NCBI RefSeq assembly: GCF_010730955.1
Contig: NZ_AP022578.1
Location: forward strand, 124,001-188,000
Length of the DNA: 64,000 nt
Direction: 5' to 3'
From: Mycolicibacterium aubagnense
Lineage (GTDB): Bacteria > Actinomycetota > Actinomycetes > Mycobacteriales > Mycobacteriaceae
The position numbers and the translations under genes were made by a program. The stretch's first letter is position 1. Each line of letters starts with the position of its first letter. The notes below the pieces were generated by a model. It saw nothing but the letters and a program-made list of their open reading frames with translations, was not told the origin of the DNA and searched no databases. Shown one piece after another: positions 41,635-51,471 of this stretch.

Positions 41635-44070
41635 ATGTCGGCTGTGACACCGGCGGGTGGTGGGTGGCGTTCTCACATCATCACGCCCGATATCGTTCCG
41701 CCCGATCCTGCGCCCATGGAAGCGAAGGCGAAGATCTACAAGGCGCGCGGCGAAGAGCTCCAGCAGGCCTCTCGGGAATTGATGAGCGCCAACATGCAGC
41801 GCCAGTACAGCGCTAAGTCCGTCGGCTTCGAGGCAGCCTTCCAAGCCAACCTGGAATACGCCAGCATGGTTGCACGTGCCGGCGGGTGGTACAGCGCCCT
41901 GTCCGAGACGTATACCTCGGTTGCCGGGGTGTACCGCGATGTGAGTGCGGGACATGACAATGTCATGAACTCCGCTGACCGCGAGATGGAGTCGACACCC
42001 CCTGTTGGGCATCCCGCGATTGCCGCGACGCACCACGCCTGGGCGCGAGGGCTGGCCACGTCCGGTGTCGCCTCGGCGATGGCCAAGATGACGAGGTTCC
42101 ATAGCGAGTACGGCCCGACGGTCGTGGAGTTCAGCTCGAAGATAGCGACAGCGCCACAAGCCCCCGTGATGCCGCCGGCAAGCCCCCAGAAAGGCGACGG
42201 CATCGCGGTGCCGGCTTCAACGCGAAAAGTCGATGATCTAGACCAGGGAGACGGTCCCGACAAGAGCACCGACCCGACGAACACAGCCAAAGATGCTGCG
42301 GCTCAGTCAGGGGCGAAGTCAGGTGCTCACACGGGCCTAGAAGGAGGAGCGGAGCGATCCGCCGCCGATAATGCGGCGGCCGCCGCTGCTCCACAGACGC
42401 CGATAACTCCGATGCCCGGTACTCGAGAGCCGGTCGCCCCGTCCACGAGCGGAGGCCTTTTCCGGGAGGCTGGGCTCGGGGGTATTCCGGGCGGTGGTGG
42501 GATGCCTGGTGGTGGTTTGGGTTCTGGTGGCGGTGGTCTTGGTGGGTTGGGTTCGTCGAATCCGTTGTCTTCGTTGACTTCTGGTCTTGGGCAGCCGGGT
42601 AGCGCTCCGGCTGGGTTGAGTAGTTTGGCCAATAGTGCCGGTGTGCAGAATGCGGCCGCGCAGATCGGTCAGTCTCCGGCCGCTGCGATCGCGAAGTCGG
42701 TTGCCTCGGGCGCTGGTGGTGGTGGGGCGCCTGTGGCTCCGGTGTCGCCTGCGACGACGACGGGGGTGAGTTCGGCTGCGTCGACGATGGGCGCGGCGGA
42801 GGCAGTGCCCGCCGCGGGCGCATCGAGCGTTGCGCCGTCGTCGGGCCTTGGTGCGGCGGGCGCGCATGTTCCGCCTGCGGCCGCGGCGGCGAGTCCTTCG
42901 GGTGCTGGTGTGGCGTCGGCTGCGGGTGCGGCTGCGCCAGCGATGATGGTTCCGCCACCTGGTATGGGTGCCCCTGCCGCGGCGGCGGGTTCTGGTGGGG
43001 CGCCGGTGGTTCCGGCCTCCACGAGTGGCGCCGCTGGCGCCGCTGGTGGCCCGGGCCCGGGTTCTGGTGTGGTGCCGGGTTCTGGTTCTACGACGATGGT
43101 GCCTACTCCGGTGGCGACTCCGTCGGTCGGCGCTGGGGGGCGTAGTGAGTCTTCGGAGCTGCGGATGGCGCGGACGTTGGCTGCGCAGCTGCGGCGGGAT
43201 TCGGATGCGGTGAATTATCCGATCATTGAGTGGGCGGTCGGTGTTTTCCGTTCCGATAGTTCGGTCGCGCCGGAGACGGTGGTGATGTCGAATGAGGGCT
43301 TCGGGTACATTCCGCGTGGGGTGTATCTGCCTCGTGGTGTTCGGTTGTTGTCGTCTGATCCTTTGGTTCACAGCGGTTTTGAGAATCGGTGGACTGGTTG
43401 GTCCGATCCGGCGCGGGTCTTGGCTGAGTATGCGGCGTTGCGTCAGGAGCGTGGGGGCGGGAGTTTGGTTGCCGCTGCCGCGACGAATCGGGTGGAGCCG
43501 TTCCGGACCGCAGGTGTGGAATATGTTCTGTGCCCGCGTGATAACACTCCGGTGGTGTTGACGCCTCCGGCGCTCGATGCGGTGCATGTGGACCGGTTCG
43601 AGATTGCTTTTCCTGATGTGTCGGCGCGCGTGGATCGGCTGTTGGCCGACCGGGGGCGTGATCTGATTGAAGAGTTGGTTAAGCCGTTGTCGTTGGAGAT
43701 GATGACTCGGGTTTCTGGTGCGACGATGCCGTATCCGCCGGAGCTGCGGGCGATGTGGGAGCAGATCACCGGTAACGGGGCGGTGAGTCCAGGGGATTGG
43801 CAGGCGTTCAATGATGCCACCAATAGGCAGTACTTCAGCGCGGCTGCGTATCGTCCGGGGTTCAAAGATGTTGCGCCTGAGGATGATCCAACGTCGCGGG
43901 AAGTTTACGAGCATCACTGGTTGATTGCTCGGTCGATGGAGTTGCTGCGCAGTTTCCAGTACCGGCCGGTGTCGGTGGCCGACATGCTGTATCCGATCGC
44001 TGTGGCCTTCGATGGCGATTTCACGCAGCGGGTTGGTCCGGCGCTCCGGCAGATCGAAATGGCAGCGTAG
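41635..44070 (+). CDS. espK: EspK-like chaperone/substrate protein
   Basis: 811 residues from ATG 41635 (GGGGAGGGG 5 nt upstream). N-terminal helical region (PMEAKAKIYKARGEELQQAS), a ~250-residue Gly/Ala/Pro low-complexity middle, and a folded C-terminal third (MARTLAAQLRRDSDAVNYPI to FQYRPVSVADMLYPIAVAFD). Layout and position match EspK of ESX-1, the EspB chaperone (C-terminal DUF5631/5632-type). The assignment rests on layout and neighbours rather than long identity. Confidence 0.65.
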   Translation: MSAVTPAGGGWRSHIITPDIVPPDPAPMEAKAKIYKARGEELQQASRELMSANMQRQYSAKSVGFEAAFQANLEYASMVARAGGWYSALSETYTSVAGVYRDVSAGHDNVMNSADREMESTPPVGHPAIAATHHAWARGLATSGVASAMAKMTRFHSEYGPTVVEFSSKIATAPQAPVMPPASPQKGDGIAVPASTRKVDDLDQGDGPDKSTDPTNTAKDAAAQSGAKSGAHTGLEGGAERSAADNAAAAAAPQTPITPMPGTREPVAPSTSGGLFREAGLGGIPGGGGMPGGGLGSGGGGLGGLGSSNPLSSLTSGLGQPGSAPAGLSSLANSAGVQNAAAQIGQSPAAAIAKSVASGAGGGGAPVAPVSPATTTGVSSAASTMGAAEAVPAAGASSVAPSSGLGAAGAHVPPAAAAASPSGAGVASAAGAAAPAMMVPPPGMGAPAAAAGSGGAPVVPASTSGAAGAAGGPGPGSGVVPGSGSTTMVPTPVATPSVGAGGRSESSELRMARTLAAQLRRDSDAVNYPIIEWAVGVFRSDSSVAPETVVMSNEGFGYIPRGVYLPRGVRLLSSDPLVHSGFENRWTGWSDPARVLAEYAALRQERGGGSLVAAAATNRVEPFRTAGVEYVLCPRDNTPVVLTPPALDAVHVDRFEIAFPDVSARVDRLLADRGRDLIEELVKPLSLEMMTRVSGATMPYPPELRAMWEQITGNGAVSPGDWQAFNDATNRQYFSAAAYRPGFKDVAPEDDPTSREVYEHHWLIARSMELLRSFQYRPVSVADMLYPIAVAFDGDFTQRVGPALRQIEMAA

Positions 44071-44131
44071 TCACGGGTAGCTGAATCTTGTTGTGCCGCA
44101 CGACCGGATGGTCGCGTGTTGAGAGAATTGA

Positions 44132-44773
44132 GTGGGGTCCATGGGGGTTCTTGAAGACAACGTGCCGCAACTGTTTGGCAACGTTGATCAGGACTGGGTG
44201 CCGGATGCTGTGGTGCGCTTCGTAGATGGCGGTGTCGCTCAGTTTTCGAGGGTGCGGTTTCTTTCTGACGACCGGTTGTTAGCCGAGTTGGTTTGCCCGG
44301 TGTATGCGCCGACAAGCGGTGGGTCGGAGTCTCGTAAGGAAGTCGGCTCAGTGGTTGAGCGAGCCTATTACGCGGCGGGGGTGTGGGAGTCCGTTGCTCC
44401 GGTTCCGGTGGGTGTGCTTGTTGTCAAGGTGGACCAGGGCAAACCGGAGGTGGTGGCGGGTGGCGTTGGCCTGGATCGGCGTGCGGCGAATAAGGTTGCC
44501 CGCGAGTGGATTGCGGCTCGGGCCGAGCAGGAGAAGAAGCGGTCGGGCGGACGGTGTCAATCGCTGGTCTCGCCGGACGTGCGGCCAGATGGTGACGTTA
44601 TCGGTACGGGATACCGGGAGTGGCGCGTTGGACCTGATGCGTACAACGGTCGTGAAGTGGTCAGTTCGTTTGAATTCACATTGCTGCTTCCCGATGACCA
44701 TGACAAACCGTTGCGGGAGCGGGCGATGCTTGAAGCTCAGCGGTCCCAGGTGAGGTGGGGATCGGATCTATAG
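44132..44773 (+). CDS. Unknown ESX-locus protein
   Basis: 213 residues from GTG 44132 or ATG 44141. Mostly beta, with strands like VPVGVLVVKVDQGKPEVVAG and FEFTLLLPDDHDK. No family recognised. Lies between the espK-like gene and vapC, outside the leaderless -10 pattern as far as can be judged. Confidence 0.6.
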   Translation: MGSMGVLEDNVPQLFGNVDQDWVPDAVVRFVDGGVAQFSRVRFLSDDRLLAELVCPVYAPTSGGSESRKEVGSVVERAYYAAGVWESVAPVPVGVLVVKVDQGKPEVVAGGVGLDRRAANKVAREWIAARAEQEKKRSGGRCQSLVSPDVRPDGDVIGTGYREWRVGPDAYNGREVVSSFEFTLLLPDDHDKPLRERAMLEAQRSQVRWGSDL

Positions 44774-44789
44774 GCGTTGCGGACGACGG

Positions 44790-45182
44790 TCAGCGGGCAA
44801 CGCCGATACCCAGTTTTTTCGCCGACGCTGCCAGTGCGTCGTCGAAGGTGGCGACCTTGGCGACGTCAGGGCCCAGTTCGACGGCCGTATACAGCACGCA
44901 GCAGTCTGGCATCTTGCGGCCGGTGCTTGTCCTCAGGAGCGCTAGCGATGGCCAGCTGTCGGCGCTGATCTCGTGCGCGGTGATCTGCAGGTCGGCGATT
45001 CCTTTGCGGGCGGTGTCGGCAAGTCCTGATCTGGTTGGGCCGACGAGGAATTCTGCGAGAGTGATTGTGTTAGCCCAGAATTCGTGTTCCGCGTTGTCGA
45101 GCAGTAGCTTGCCGGCTCGGGCGTGGTGTGCGTCGCTGGGCTCGAAGTGAGCGATCAGGACGCTGGCGTCGAGGACGATCAT
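44790..45182 (-). CDS. vapC: VapC PIN-domain toxin
   Basis: 130 residues. PIN ribonuclease: MIVLDASVLIAHFEPSDAHH (first Asp), ANTITLAEFLVGPTR (Glu), TAVELGPDVAKVATFDDALA (last acids). The start overlaps the antitoxin stop by ATGA. Antisense to the surrounding ESX genes. Confidence 0.85.
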   Translation of the reverse strand: MIVLDASVLIAHFEPSDAHHARAGKLLLDNAEHEFWANTITLAEFLVGPTRSGLADTARKGIADLQITAHEISADSWPSLALLRTSTGRKMPDCCVLYTAVELGPDVAKVATFDDALAASAKKLGIGVAR

Positions 45183-45436
45183 GCTGGCCAGTCTTCGCGC
45201 AGTTCGTGGAGGTAGTCGGGGCCGAAGCTGCCGGCTAGCGAGCCGGCGGTGGCCTGGATGGCGTGCCGCCGGTGGGCTGCGCGGTCTTCGACGCTCTGTT
45301 GTCCGGCGAGGATCAGTAGGCGCAGGAGTGCGGCAGGTTTGTCGGACATTTCGGGCCAGACGCGGCGCGCGGTGTCGAGGGCTCGGGCAATGTCCTCGGT
45401 CTCGGTGATGGGGTGGCGTGGCCGCGCGGTGGGCAT
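45179..45436 (-). CDS. vapB: VapB-like antitoxin
   Basis: 85 residues, leaderless ATG at 45436: TACACT (45449-45444) lies exactly 7 nt upstream. Basic N-terminus followed by helices (RALDTARRVWPEMSDKPAAL); no classic AbrB strand, so the DNA-binding class is unclear. Position before vapC with an ATGA overlap defines the role. Confidence 0.7.
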   Translation of the reverse strand: MPTARPRHPITETEDIARALDTARRVWPEMSDKPAALLRLLILAGQQSVEDRAAHRRHAIQATAGSLAGSFGPDYLHELREDWPA

Positions 45437-45610
45437 ACCGCCAAGTGTAGCACTGCGCACTCTCGGGTGTGGCACCTGTGTTTGGTGATCGAGCGTGGTG
45501 CCTGTGGTTGGCATAGGATTACCGCGCGTTGTGTGATGGGCGTGTCGGGAAATTGCTTCTGGTGCAGTCTTTCTGGCGTCTGCGAACTTAGCGTGAATTC
45601 GTTTCGTTCG

Positions 45611-45656
45611 GATTTGGACGCGATGCTGGCTTCTGCGTTGTGGTCGCGGGTACGGT
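45611..45656 (+). promoter_or_regulatory. Shared-element promoter of eccB
   Basis: GATTTGGACGCGATGCTGGC (45611-45630; 14 of 20), 20-nt spacer, TACGGT (45651-45656), 6 nt, GTG 45663. Leaderless start of the core ESX operon. Confidence 0.65.
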
Positions 45657-45662
45657 GCGGTT

Positions 45663-47150
45663 GTGCCACTAAAATTAGCGTCGAAGACCCAAGTGAGTGG
45701 GCATTTTTTCGTGCGGCGGCGGCTGGCTTTCGCGCTGGCGCGGCGTTCGGTGCGGATGGATTTCAACCCTGCGCAGATGCAGCGCACCTTGTTGGTGGTC
45801 TCGGCGATTATCGGTGCCACGGCCGTTGTCGGGGCGTTGGCTTTGGGGTGGCTGCGGCCGACCGGGACGGTTGGTGAGTCGAAGATCGTCGCGGACCGCA
45901 AGTTGGGCACCCTGTATGTCAAGGTCGGCGACCGCCTGCATCCTGCGCTGAATTTGGTGTCGGCACAGTTGATCGCGGGCCAGCCTGACGCGCCGGTGTT
46001 CGTATCGTCGGACGATATTGCCAAGCAGCCGATGGGTCCGGCGGTGGGGATCATCGGTGCCCCGGTGGAGCGGCCCGCTGTGCAGTCCCCTGATGTGGTG
46101 CGGTGGGCGGTGTGTGACACGGCATCGGGCACGATTGGTGGCGAACCGGTGATTACCGGTATCGACGGGGCGTTGACGTTCGGGTCGGTGGCCGCTCCGG
46201 TCGGCGTGGGTGACGGGGTGCTGTTGTCGTATGACCATCAGGCCTATCTCGTTAATGGCGGGATGCGTATGCCGGTGGATTTGGGCAACGGTGTGATCAC
46301 CTCGGCGTTGGGGATCGCGTCGACGGCTCAGCCGGTGCCGATGTCGCGGGCGCTGTTTGATGCGTTGCCCGCCGGGGGGCCGGTGGTGGTGCCGGTGGTG
46401 CCGAATGCTGGTGCGCCAGGGCGGCCGGAGCTCGGGCCGGGTGTTGTGGTGGGGGCGGTGGTGGCTAGCCACGATGTGTCCTCCAACACTGACAAGTTTT
46501 ATGTGGCGATCGGTGATGGGGTGCAGGAGATTTCGCCGGTGGTTGCTTCGATGCTGCGGCAGACGAACTCGTTCGGGTTCGCGGTGCCGCCGAAGGTGTC
46601 GCCCGATCGGCTGGCGCATATTCCGGTGCGGCACTTGCTCGATGTTGATTACTACCCGAAGTCGCCGCTGCGGATCGTTGATTCGGCAAGCCAGCCGGTG
46701 ACGTGCATGGCGTACCGGTGGGGGATCAGTGAGCGTCAGGCGCAGTTGTCGGTGGTTTCTGGTCGTGCGTTGCCGATTACGAGTGAGCAGCAGTCACGGT
46801 TGATTCCGCTGGTCGGTGGCGGGACGAACGGCGTTCAGGCCAATCAGGTGTTGTTGAGCGAGGATGCGTCGACGTTCGTCAATACCACTGGTGACGCGAT
46901 CGACAGTCCGGCCCGCGAGACGTTGTGGCTGATCAGCTCGGCCGGTGCACGGTATGGCGTTCCGTTTGATAAAGAGAATTTGAAGGCGTTGGGGCTGAAT
47001 GAAGGGCAGGTCCGGCCGGCGCCGTGGGCGATGTTGCAGGTATGGCCTTCGGGACCGGAGTTGTCTCAGGCGGCGGCGGCCACGGTTCATGATTCAGCTG
47101 ATGGGGCGGCGGCGCCGGTGGCCACTGCGGGCCCGACGGCGTCGCGGTAG
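45663..47150 (+). CDS. eccB: EccB core ESX membrane component
   Basis: 495 residues. A short cytoplasmic N-terminus ending HFFVRRRLAFALARRSVRMD, one helix (LLVVSAIIGATAVVGALALG), then the large periplasmic domain (LGTLYVKVGDRLHPALNLVS). Length and layout are those of EccB, part of the EccB-C-D-E complex in the inner membrane. Leaderless GTG. Confidence 0.9.
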   Translation: MPLKLASKTQVSGHFFVRRRLAFALARRSVRMDFNPAQMQRTLLVVSAIIGATAVVGALALGWLRPTGTVGESKIVADRKLGTLYVKVGDRLHPALNLVSAQLIAGQPDAPVFVSSDDIAKQPMGPAVGIIGAPVERPAVQSPDVVRWAVCDTASGTIGGEPVITGIDGALTFGSVAAPVGVGDGVLLSYDHQAYLVNGGMRMPVDLGNGVITSALGIASTAQPVPMSRALFDALPAGGPVVVPVVPNAGAPGRPELGPGVVVGAVVASHDVSSNTDKFYVAIGDGVQEISPVVASMLRQTNSFGFAVPPKVSPDRLAHIPVRHLLDVDYYPKSPLRIVDSASQPVTCMAYRWGISERQAQLSVVSGRALPITSEQQSRLIPLVGGGTNGVQANQVLLSEDASTFVNTTGDAIDSPARETLWLISSAGARYGVPFDKENLKALGLNEGQVRPAPWAMLQVWPSGPELSQAAAATVHDSADGAAAPVATAGPTASR

Positions 47151-47168
47151 ATCGAGGGGGCACGGGTA

Positions 47169-48305
47169 ATGTCGACGAAGCGTTTTGAGCCGCGTCCTCG
47201 AGGACCGCGGGAGGAGTTGCCCCGCCCTCCAGGCGGTAAGCAGCCGGTGCCGCACCCGGTGAGAGCGCCGCGGGCCAGGCCCCTTGCGATGCGTCAGTTG
47301 GTCGTTCCGGCGATCATCGGGTTCGTCTTTTTGGGCATGATCACCGTGATCGTGACGCAGCCGGGTCTACGCAGCGGTGCGGGCATGTTTAGTTTCTTTC
47401 TCCCGATCATGATGCTGGGGGCGTTCGCGAGCACGTTCAATCGAGGCGGCGGGGGCGGCGAGAATCAGCCGAAGTCGCCGTCGGACCTGGCCGAGGATCG
47501 GCGCCAATATTTCGCCGATCAGGATGAGGCACGCGATGAGCTGCAGGAGGCGGCCAGGCTGCAGTTTGAGCACATGCGTTTCCTCAACCCTGCGCCAAAT
47601 CAGTTGCGGGGGTTGATCGGTTCTCCCCGGATGTGGGAGCGTTCGGGTGTTGGTGATGCCAGCCGCGATCCCATGGTGGGCAATTTCGGGGTGGTGCGGA
47701 TGGGGACCGGCCGGGTTGAGCTGATCAAGAAGCTGTCGGACACGCACATCAGTGGGGAGCGAGCTGACTACGATCCGGTGACCCTGGAAGCGCACGCACA
47801 GTTCCAGCTGGAGCAGACGCATCTCTCGGGTGCGCCGAAGGCGCTTTCGCTGACTAAGCATCCGTTGATCACGTTGGCCGGCGACGGCGATGACGAGGTT
47901 CTGTATGGGGTGGTGCGGGCGATGATCTGCCAGAGCGCGGTGTTGCATCCGCCGACGTTCCTGAAAATCGCTGTGGTGACCGAGGATCCGCAGCGGTGGG
48001 ATGCGGTGAAGTTTCTGCCGCATTGCCAGCATCCGGATCGGATGGATCAGGGTGGGTCGATGCGGCTGATCTGGGGGTCGGCGCAGGAGATGGCGGAAGC
48101 GGTCGGTGTCGAGTTCGGCAACAAGCGTAAGAATTTCGGGACCAGCGGTGAACCGACATTGCCGCACTGGCTGGTTTTCAACGACCTCCCGAAGGAAGAC
48201 AGCGAGTGGGATACGTTGACCCGCAAGGGTTCTGGCGGTGTCTCCGGTGTGACGTTCGTACGGGTCGTCGGCAAGCAGAAGGAAGATGAAAATGTCACTC
48301 GGTGA
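47169..48305 (+). CDS. eccCa: EccC N-terminal part (membrane and DUF domains)
   Basis: 378 residues. Pro/Arg-rich N-terminus, two membrane helices (LVVPAIIGFVFLGMITVIVT and FFLPIMMLGAFASTF), then the conserved stalk/degenerate ATPase region (ARDELQEAARLQFEHMRFLN, LIGSPRMWERSGVGDASRDP). In known ESX systems this part continues into ATPase 1; here it ends just before it, and the next gene begins in another frame with a 20-bp overlap. Confidence 0.85.
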   Translation: MSTKRFEPRPRGPREELPRPPGGKQPVPHPVRAPRARPLAMRQLVVPAIIGFVFLGMITVIVTQPGLRSGAGMFSFFLPIMMLGAFASTFNRGGGGGENQPKSPSDLAEDRRQYFADQDEARDELQEAARLQFEHMRFLNPAPNQLRGLIGSPRMWERSGVGDASRDPMVGNFGVVRMGTGRVELIKKLSDTHISGERADYDPVTLEAHAQFQLEQTHLSGAPKALSLTKHPLITLAGDGDDEVLYGVVRAMICQSAVLHPPTFLKIAVVTEDPQRWDAVKFLPHCQHPDRMDQGGSMRLIWGSAQEMAEAVGVEFGNKRKNFGTSGEPTLPHWLVFNDLPKEDSEWDTLTRKGSGGVSGVTFVRVVGKQKEDENVTR

Positions 48306-51300
48306 TGGCTACGTGATCGACGTCTCCCGTGATGCCTTGTTGGCCCGGGACCAGAAGGCCCAGGGTGAATTCTGGGTCACGCCTGACTTGTTGAGTGATG
48401 CCGAGACTCGGGCGATCGTGCGTCGTTTGGCCCGGTATCACGCCGATGCGGATCGGGTGACTGCCAGCGCAGCGCCGCGGCTGTCGTCGGTGGACTTGGG
48501 CGATCTGACGGGCATCAAGGATTTTGCTCGCCTCGACTTGGACAAGTTGTGGGCGCGTACGTCGTTGGGGCCGCCGCAAGCCAATAGCGAAGGCGATTAC
48601 TTGTGGGGCGAGGATTGGTTGCGTATCCCCGTCGGGCGGGACAGTAACGGCAACACGTTCTATATCGACCTGAAAGAAACCCACGAGTTCAGCGGGGGCG
48701 GCTTTCACGTCGTGGTGGTCGGGACGACGGGCTCGGGTAAGTCCGAGTTCCTCAAAACCCTTGTGCTGGGTGGCTGCTTGACCCATTCGCCGCAGTCGCT
48801 GGTGGTGGCGGTCTTCGACTTCAAAGGTTCCAGTCTGGTCCATTCACTGTATGGCTTGCCTCATCTGGTGGCCGGCCAGAACAACTTGCGCTCGGACAGC
48901 ATGTGGATGGACCGCATGGCCGATGTTCTGTTCGGCGAGTTCGAGATTCGCAAGCAGGCACTGGACCGCGCCGGGGTCGGCGACATCGCTGAGTACGAAT
49001 ATCTGCGTATCCACAAGAAGGAGAAGCTGCGGCCGCTGCCGCACATGATGCTGGTGGTCGACGAGTTCACTCAGATGTTCGGCGAGTGCGAGGCGGCCAA
49101 AGAGGTCATCGACGAAGGCCTGCGCCAGGGCCGGTCGCTGGGTATTCGTGTGGTGTTGGGTTCTCAGCAGCTCGGGCACGTGATGTCCAGCGGGCTGCTG
49201 ACCAACGTCCCGCACCGGGTGGCTCTGCGCACCGGCGGTGAGGGTGTCTCGCGTGCGGTCATCGAGAGTGACGAGGCGGACCGGCTGCCGAAGAAGCCGG
49301 CCGGCGCCGGGTATCACCGCATCTATGGCGACAAGCATCTGAGTCGGGTGCAATTCGCCTATACCAGCGGCGTGTACGTCAAGTCTTCTGATGTGGTGCG
49401 TTCCGAGGAGGTCCGCACCGCAGCAGGATATGTTGTGCCGCAGGACTTCACGGTCACACCGATGGGTGAGCTTTCGATTCCGCAGCCGGTCGAGGCCGTT
49501 GCTGCGCCGGTGGCCGCACCGCAGACGGTGATCGGTCCGGACGGGCGCGAGATGAAGAAGATTCAGGTGGCCAATCAGGCGCTGCGCTCGGCGTACACGC
49601 TGCCCCTGCCGCCGCCGATGTGGTTGCCGCCGCTGGCGCCGTTGCAGGCGGATGACTTGGTGCGCCGGACGCGTCGCCGGGGCAAGCCGTGGGATGTCAA
49701 TTACGGGGAGGCTGACGCCGACGCGACGGAGTTGGCGCTTCCGGTGGGCATGGAGGATCGGCCGTTCGACCATAAGCAGTACGTGTACGCACCGGATTTG
49801 ACCCAGGGCAATCTTTTTGTTGTCGGGCTGTCGCGGTCCGGCAAATCCACGGCGATCGCCACCATGATCACCGCCGGTGCGCTGAAGTACACGCCGCGGC
49901 GGGTCCAGTTCTACATCGTATCGATGGCTGGCACCGATTATGAAGCGGTTCAAGGGCTTCCGCATGTCGGTGGATATGCCCAAGACGGCGATCCGGAGAC
50001 GGTGCGGCGCATCTTTGCCGAAATGAACGCCTTGGTCGCCCAGCGCGCAGACTCTTTCAAGGCTCATGGTTTGACGTTGGATCGGTTCCGGCGCCGCAAA
50101 TTCGGCAGCGAACCGGGCAGCTATCCCGAGGACGGTTACGGCGATGTGTTCCTGGTGATCGATGGCTGGGAGCTGTTCGGCAGCGCCGAGCGGTTCGAGA
50201 AGCTCATTGACAAGGACGTCGTGCCATTGATGACGGTCGGGCCGGCCTATGGCGTGCACATGGTCATCGCGGCCGGGTCCTATATTCGGTCGGGAATCCG
50301 GTCGACGATGTGGCCGCGACTGACGAATTTCTTGGAATTCAAACTCGATTCGACTGATACGAGCCGAACCACGGACAACAACAAGATGGCCGCGAAGGTT
50401 CCGTTCGGGTCCCGCCAGGAGTTTCTGGACGACGCCGAACGCGACACCGACGATGATGACGATTCGTCCTCCGAGGACGATGTCGCGCCGGAACCACGGA
50501 TGGTCACGGTGCGCATTGCCGGGCGCGGTATTTCGATGAACGGCTATCACTTTCAGGCGGGTGAGCCGAAAGTGGCTGTCGGGCCGCACGTCGTGGACCT
50601 AAGTGAGGCGCTGCCACATATTAAAGCGGTCGCCGCGAGCTACCCGCCGGCGCCGCGGGTGCATTTGTTGCCGACCAGGATCACGCTGGACGAGGTGATC
50701 GCTCAGACCACGCGTCCGCCGAGTCCTCCGCTGGTGCCGCTCGGTATCTCCGAACTCGATATGAAACCGGTGTACGCGGACTTTAAGCGGAACCCGCACC
50801 TGTTGATCACCGGCAGGCCCAACTGCGGTTTGAGTTCGGCGGTGACATCGGTGGCACAGTCCATCATGGACGTCTACTCGCCGCAGCAGGCCAAGTTCTA
50901 CGTGGTGGACCCGTTGCGATCGCAGCTGGAGGTCGTCGAAGGAGAACACCTGGGTGAATACGTCCACCAGGAGGACGAAGCCCGGCAGGTGTTCTATGAC
51001 CTCGCCGAAATGCTGACAGCTCGCATTCCCACCGAGAAGCTGACTCAGGCGCAGCTGCGCGAAGCGCACCGCTCGTGGAGCGGTCCGGAGATCTTCGTGC
51101 TGGTCGACCGAATCGAGGAGGTCCAGCAGTGGGACCGTGGCGGCTTCCCAATGGCCGGCGAGATTCCGAAGGTCAACCCGTTGTCGTTCCTGGCGCCCTT
51201 GGTGACCCGGGCCGATGAGGTCGGGCTGCACTTCGTCATCGGACGTCGGCTGGACACCAGCTTTTCCAACCGGGTCTGGCAGGACCCGATTGTCAGCAAG

Positions 51301-51471
51301 CTGATGACCGCCAAGTCGGCCATCATCATGGACGGCGACCCGGCAGACGGTCCGGTGATCGAGGACGTGCGAGCTCAAAAGAGCGTGCCCGGCCGCGGCC
51401 TGTATCTGACCGAGGCCGGCACGGCAGCGCTGCAATTCGGGCTGCCGCGCCCGGTGGGCGGGCCGCGATGA
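48286..51471 (+). CDS. eccCb: EccC ATPase part (three FtsK/SpoIIIE modules)
   Basis: 1061 residues. ATPase 1 with GTTGSGKSEF and MLVVDEFTQMF, ATPase 2 with GLSRSGKSTA and VFLVIDGWELF, ATPase 3 with GRPNCGLSSA and IFVLVDRIEEV. The third P-loop lacks the Lys-Ser/Thr, so it is degenerate and probably a substrate-binding regulator. Start at ATG 48286 or 48292. The motor for ESX secretion. Confidence 0.9.
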   Translation: MKMSLGDGYVIDVSRDALLARDQKAQGEFWVTPDLLSDAETRAIVRRLARYHADADRVTASAAPRLSSVDLGDLTGIKDFARLDLDKLWARTSLGPPQANSEGDYLWGEDWLRIPVGRDSNGNTFYIDLKETHEFSGGGFHVVVVGTTGSGKSEFLKTLVLGGCLTHSPQSLVVAVFDFKGSSLVHSLYGLPHLVAGQNNLRSDSMWMDRMADVLFGEFEIRKQALDRAGVGDIAEYEYLRIHKKEKLRPLPHMMLVVDEFTQMFGECEAAKEVIDEGLRQGRSLGIRVVLGSQQLGHVMSSGLLTNVPHRVALRTGGEGVSRAVIESDEADRLPKKPAGAGYHRIYGDKHLSRVQFAYTSGVYVKSSDVVRSEEVRTAAGYVVPQDFTVTPMGELSIPQPVEAVAAPVAAPQTVIGPDGREMKKIQVANQALRSAYTLPLPPPMWLPPLAPLQADDLVRRTRRRGKPWDVNYGEADADATELALPVGMEDRPFDHKQYVYAPDLTQGNLFVVGLSRSGKSTAIATMITAGALKYTPRRVQFYIVSMAGTDYEAVQGLPHVGGYAQDGDPETVRRIFAEMNALVAQRADSFKAHGLTLDRFRRRKFGSEPGSYPEDGYGDVFLVIDGWELFGSAERFEKLIDKDVVPLMTVGPAYGVHMVIAAGSYIRSGIRSTMWPRLTNFLEFKLDSTDTSRTTDNNKMAAKVPFGSRQEFLDDAERDTDDDDDSSSEDDVAPEPRMVTVRIAGRGISMNGYHFQAGEPKVAVGPHVVDLSEALPHIKAVAASYPPAPRVHLLPTRITLDEVIAQTTRPPSPPLVPLGISELDMKPVYADFKRNPHLLITGRPNCGLSSAVTSVAQSIMDVYSPQQAKFYVVDPLRSQLEVVEGEHLGEYVHQEDEARQVFYDLAEMLTARIPTEKLTQAQLREAHRSWSGPEIFVLVDRIEEVQQWDRGGFPMAGEIPKVNPLSFLAPLVTRADEVGLHFVIGRRLDTSFSNRVWQDPIVSKLMTAKSAIIMDGDPADGPVIEDVRAQKSVPGRGLYLTEAGTAALQFGLPRPVGGPR

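Noticed and set aside
44080..44131. Shared-element promoter before the 44132 gene
   Set aside because: GAATCTTGTTGTGCCGCACGA has 13 matches but no -10 box at the right distance from GTG 44132 or ATG 44141.
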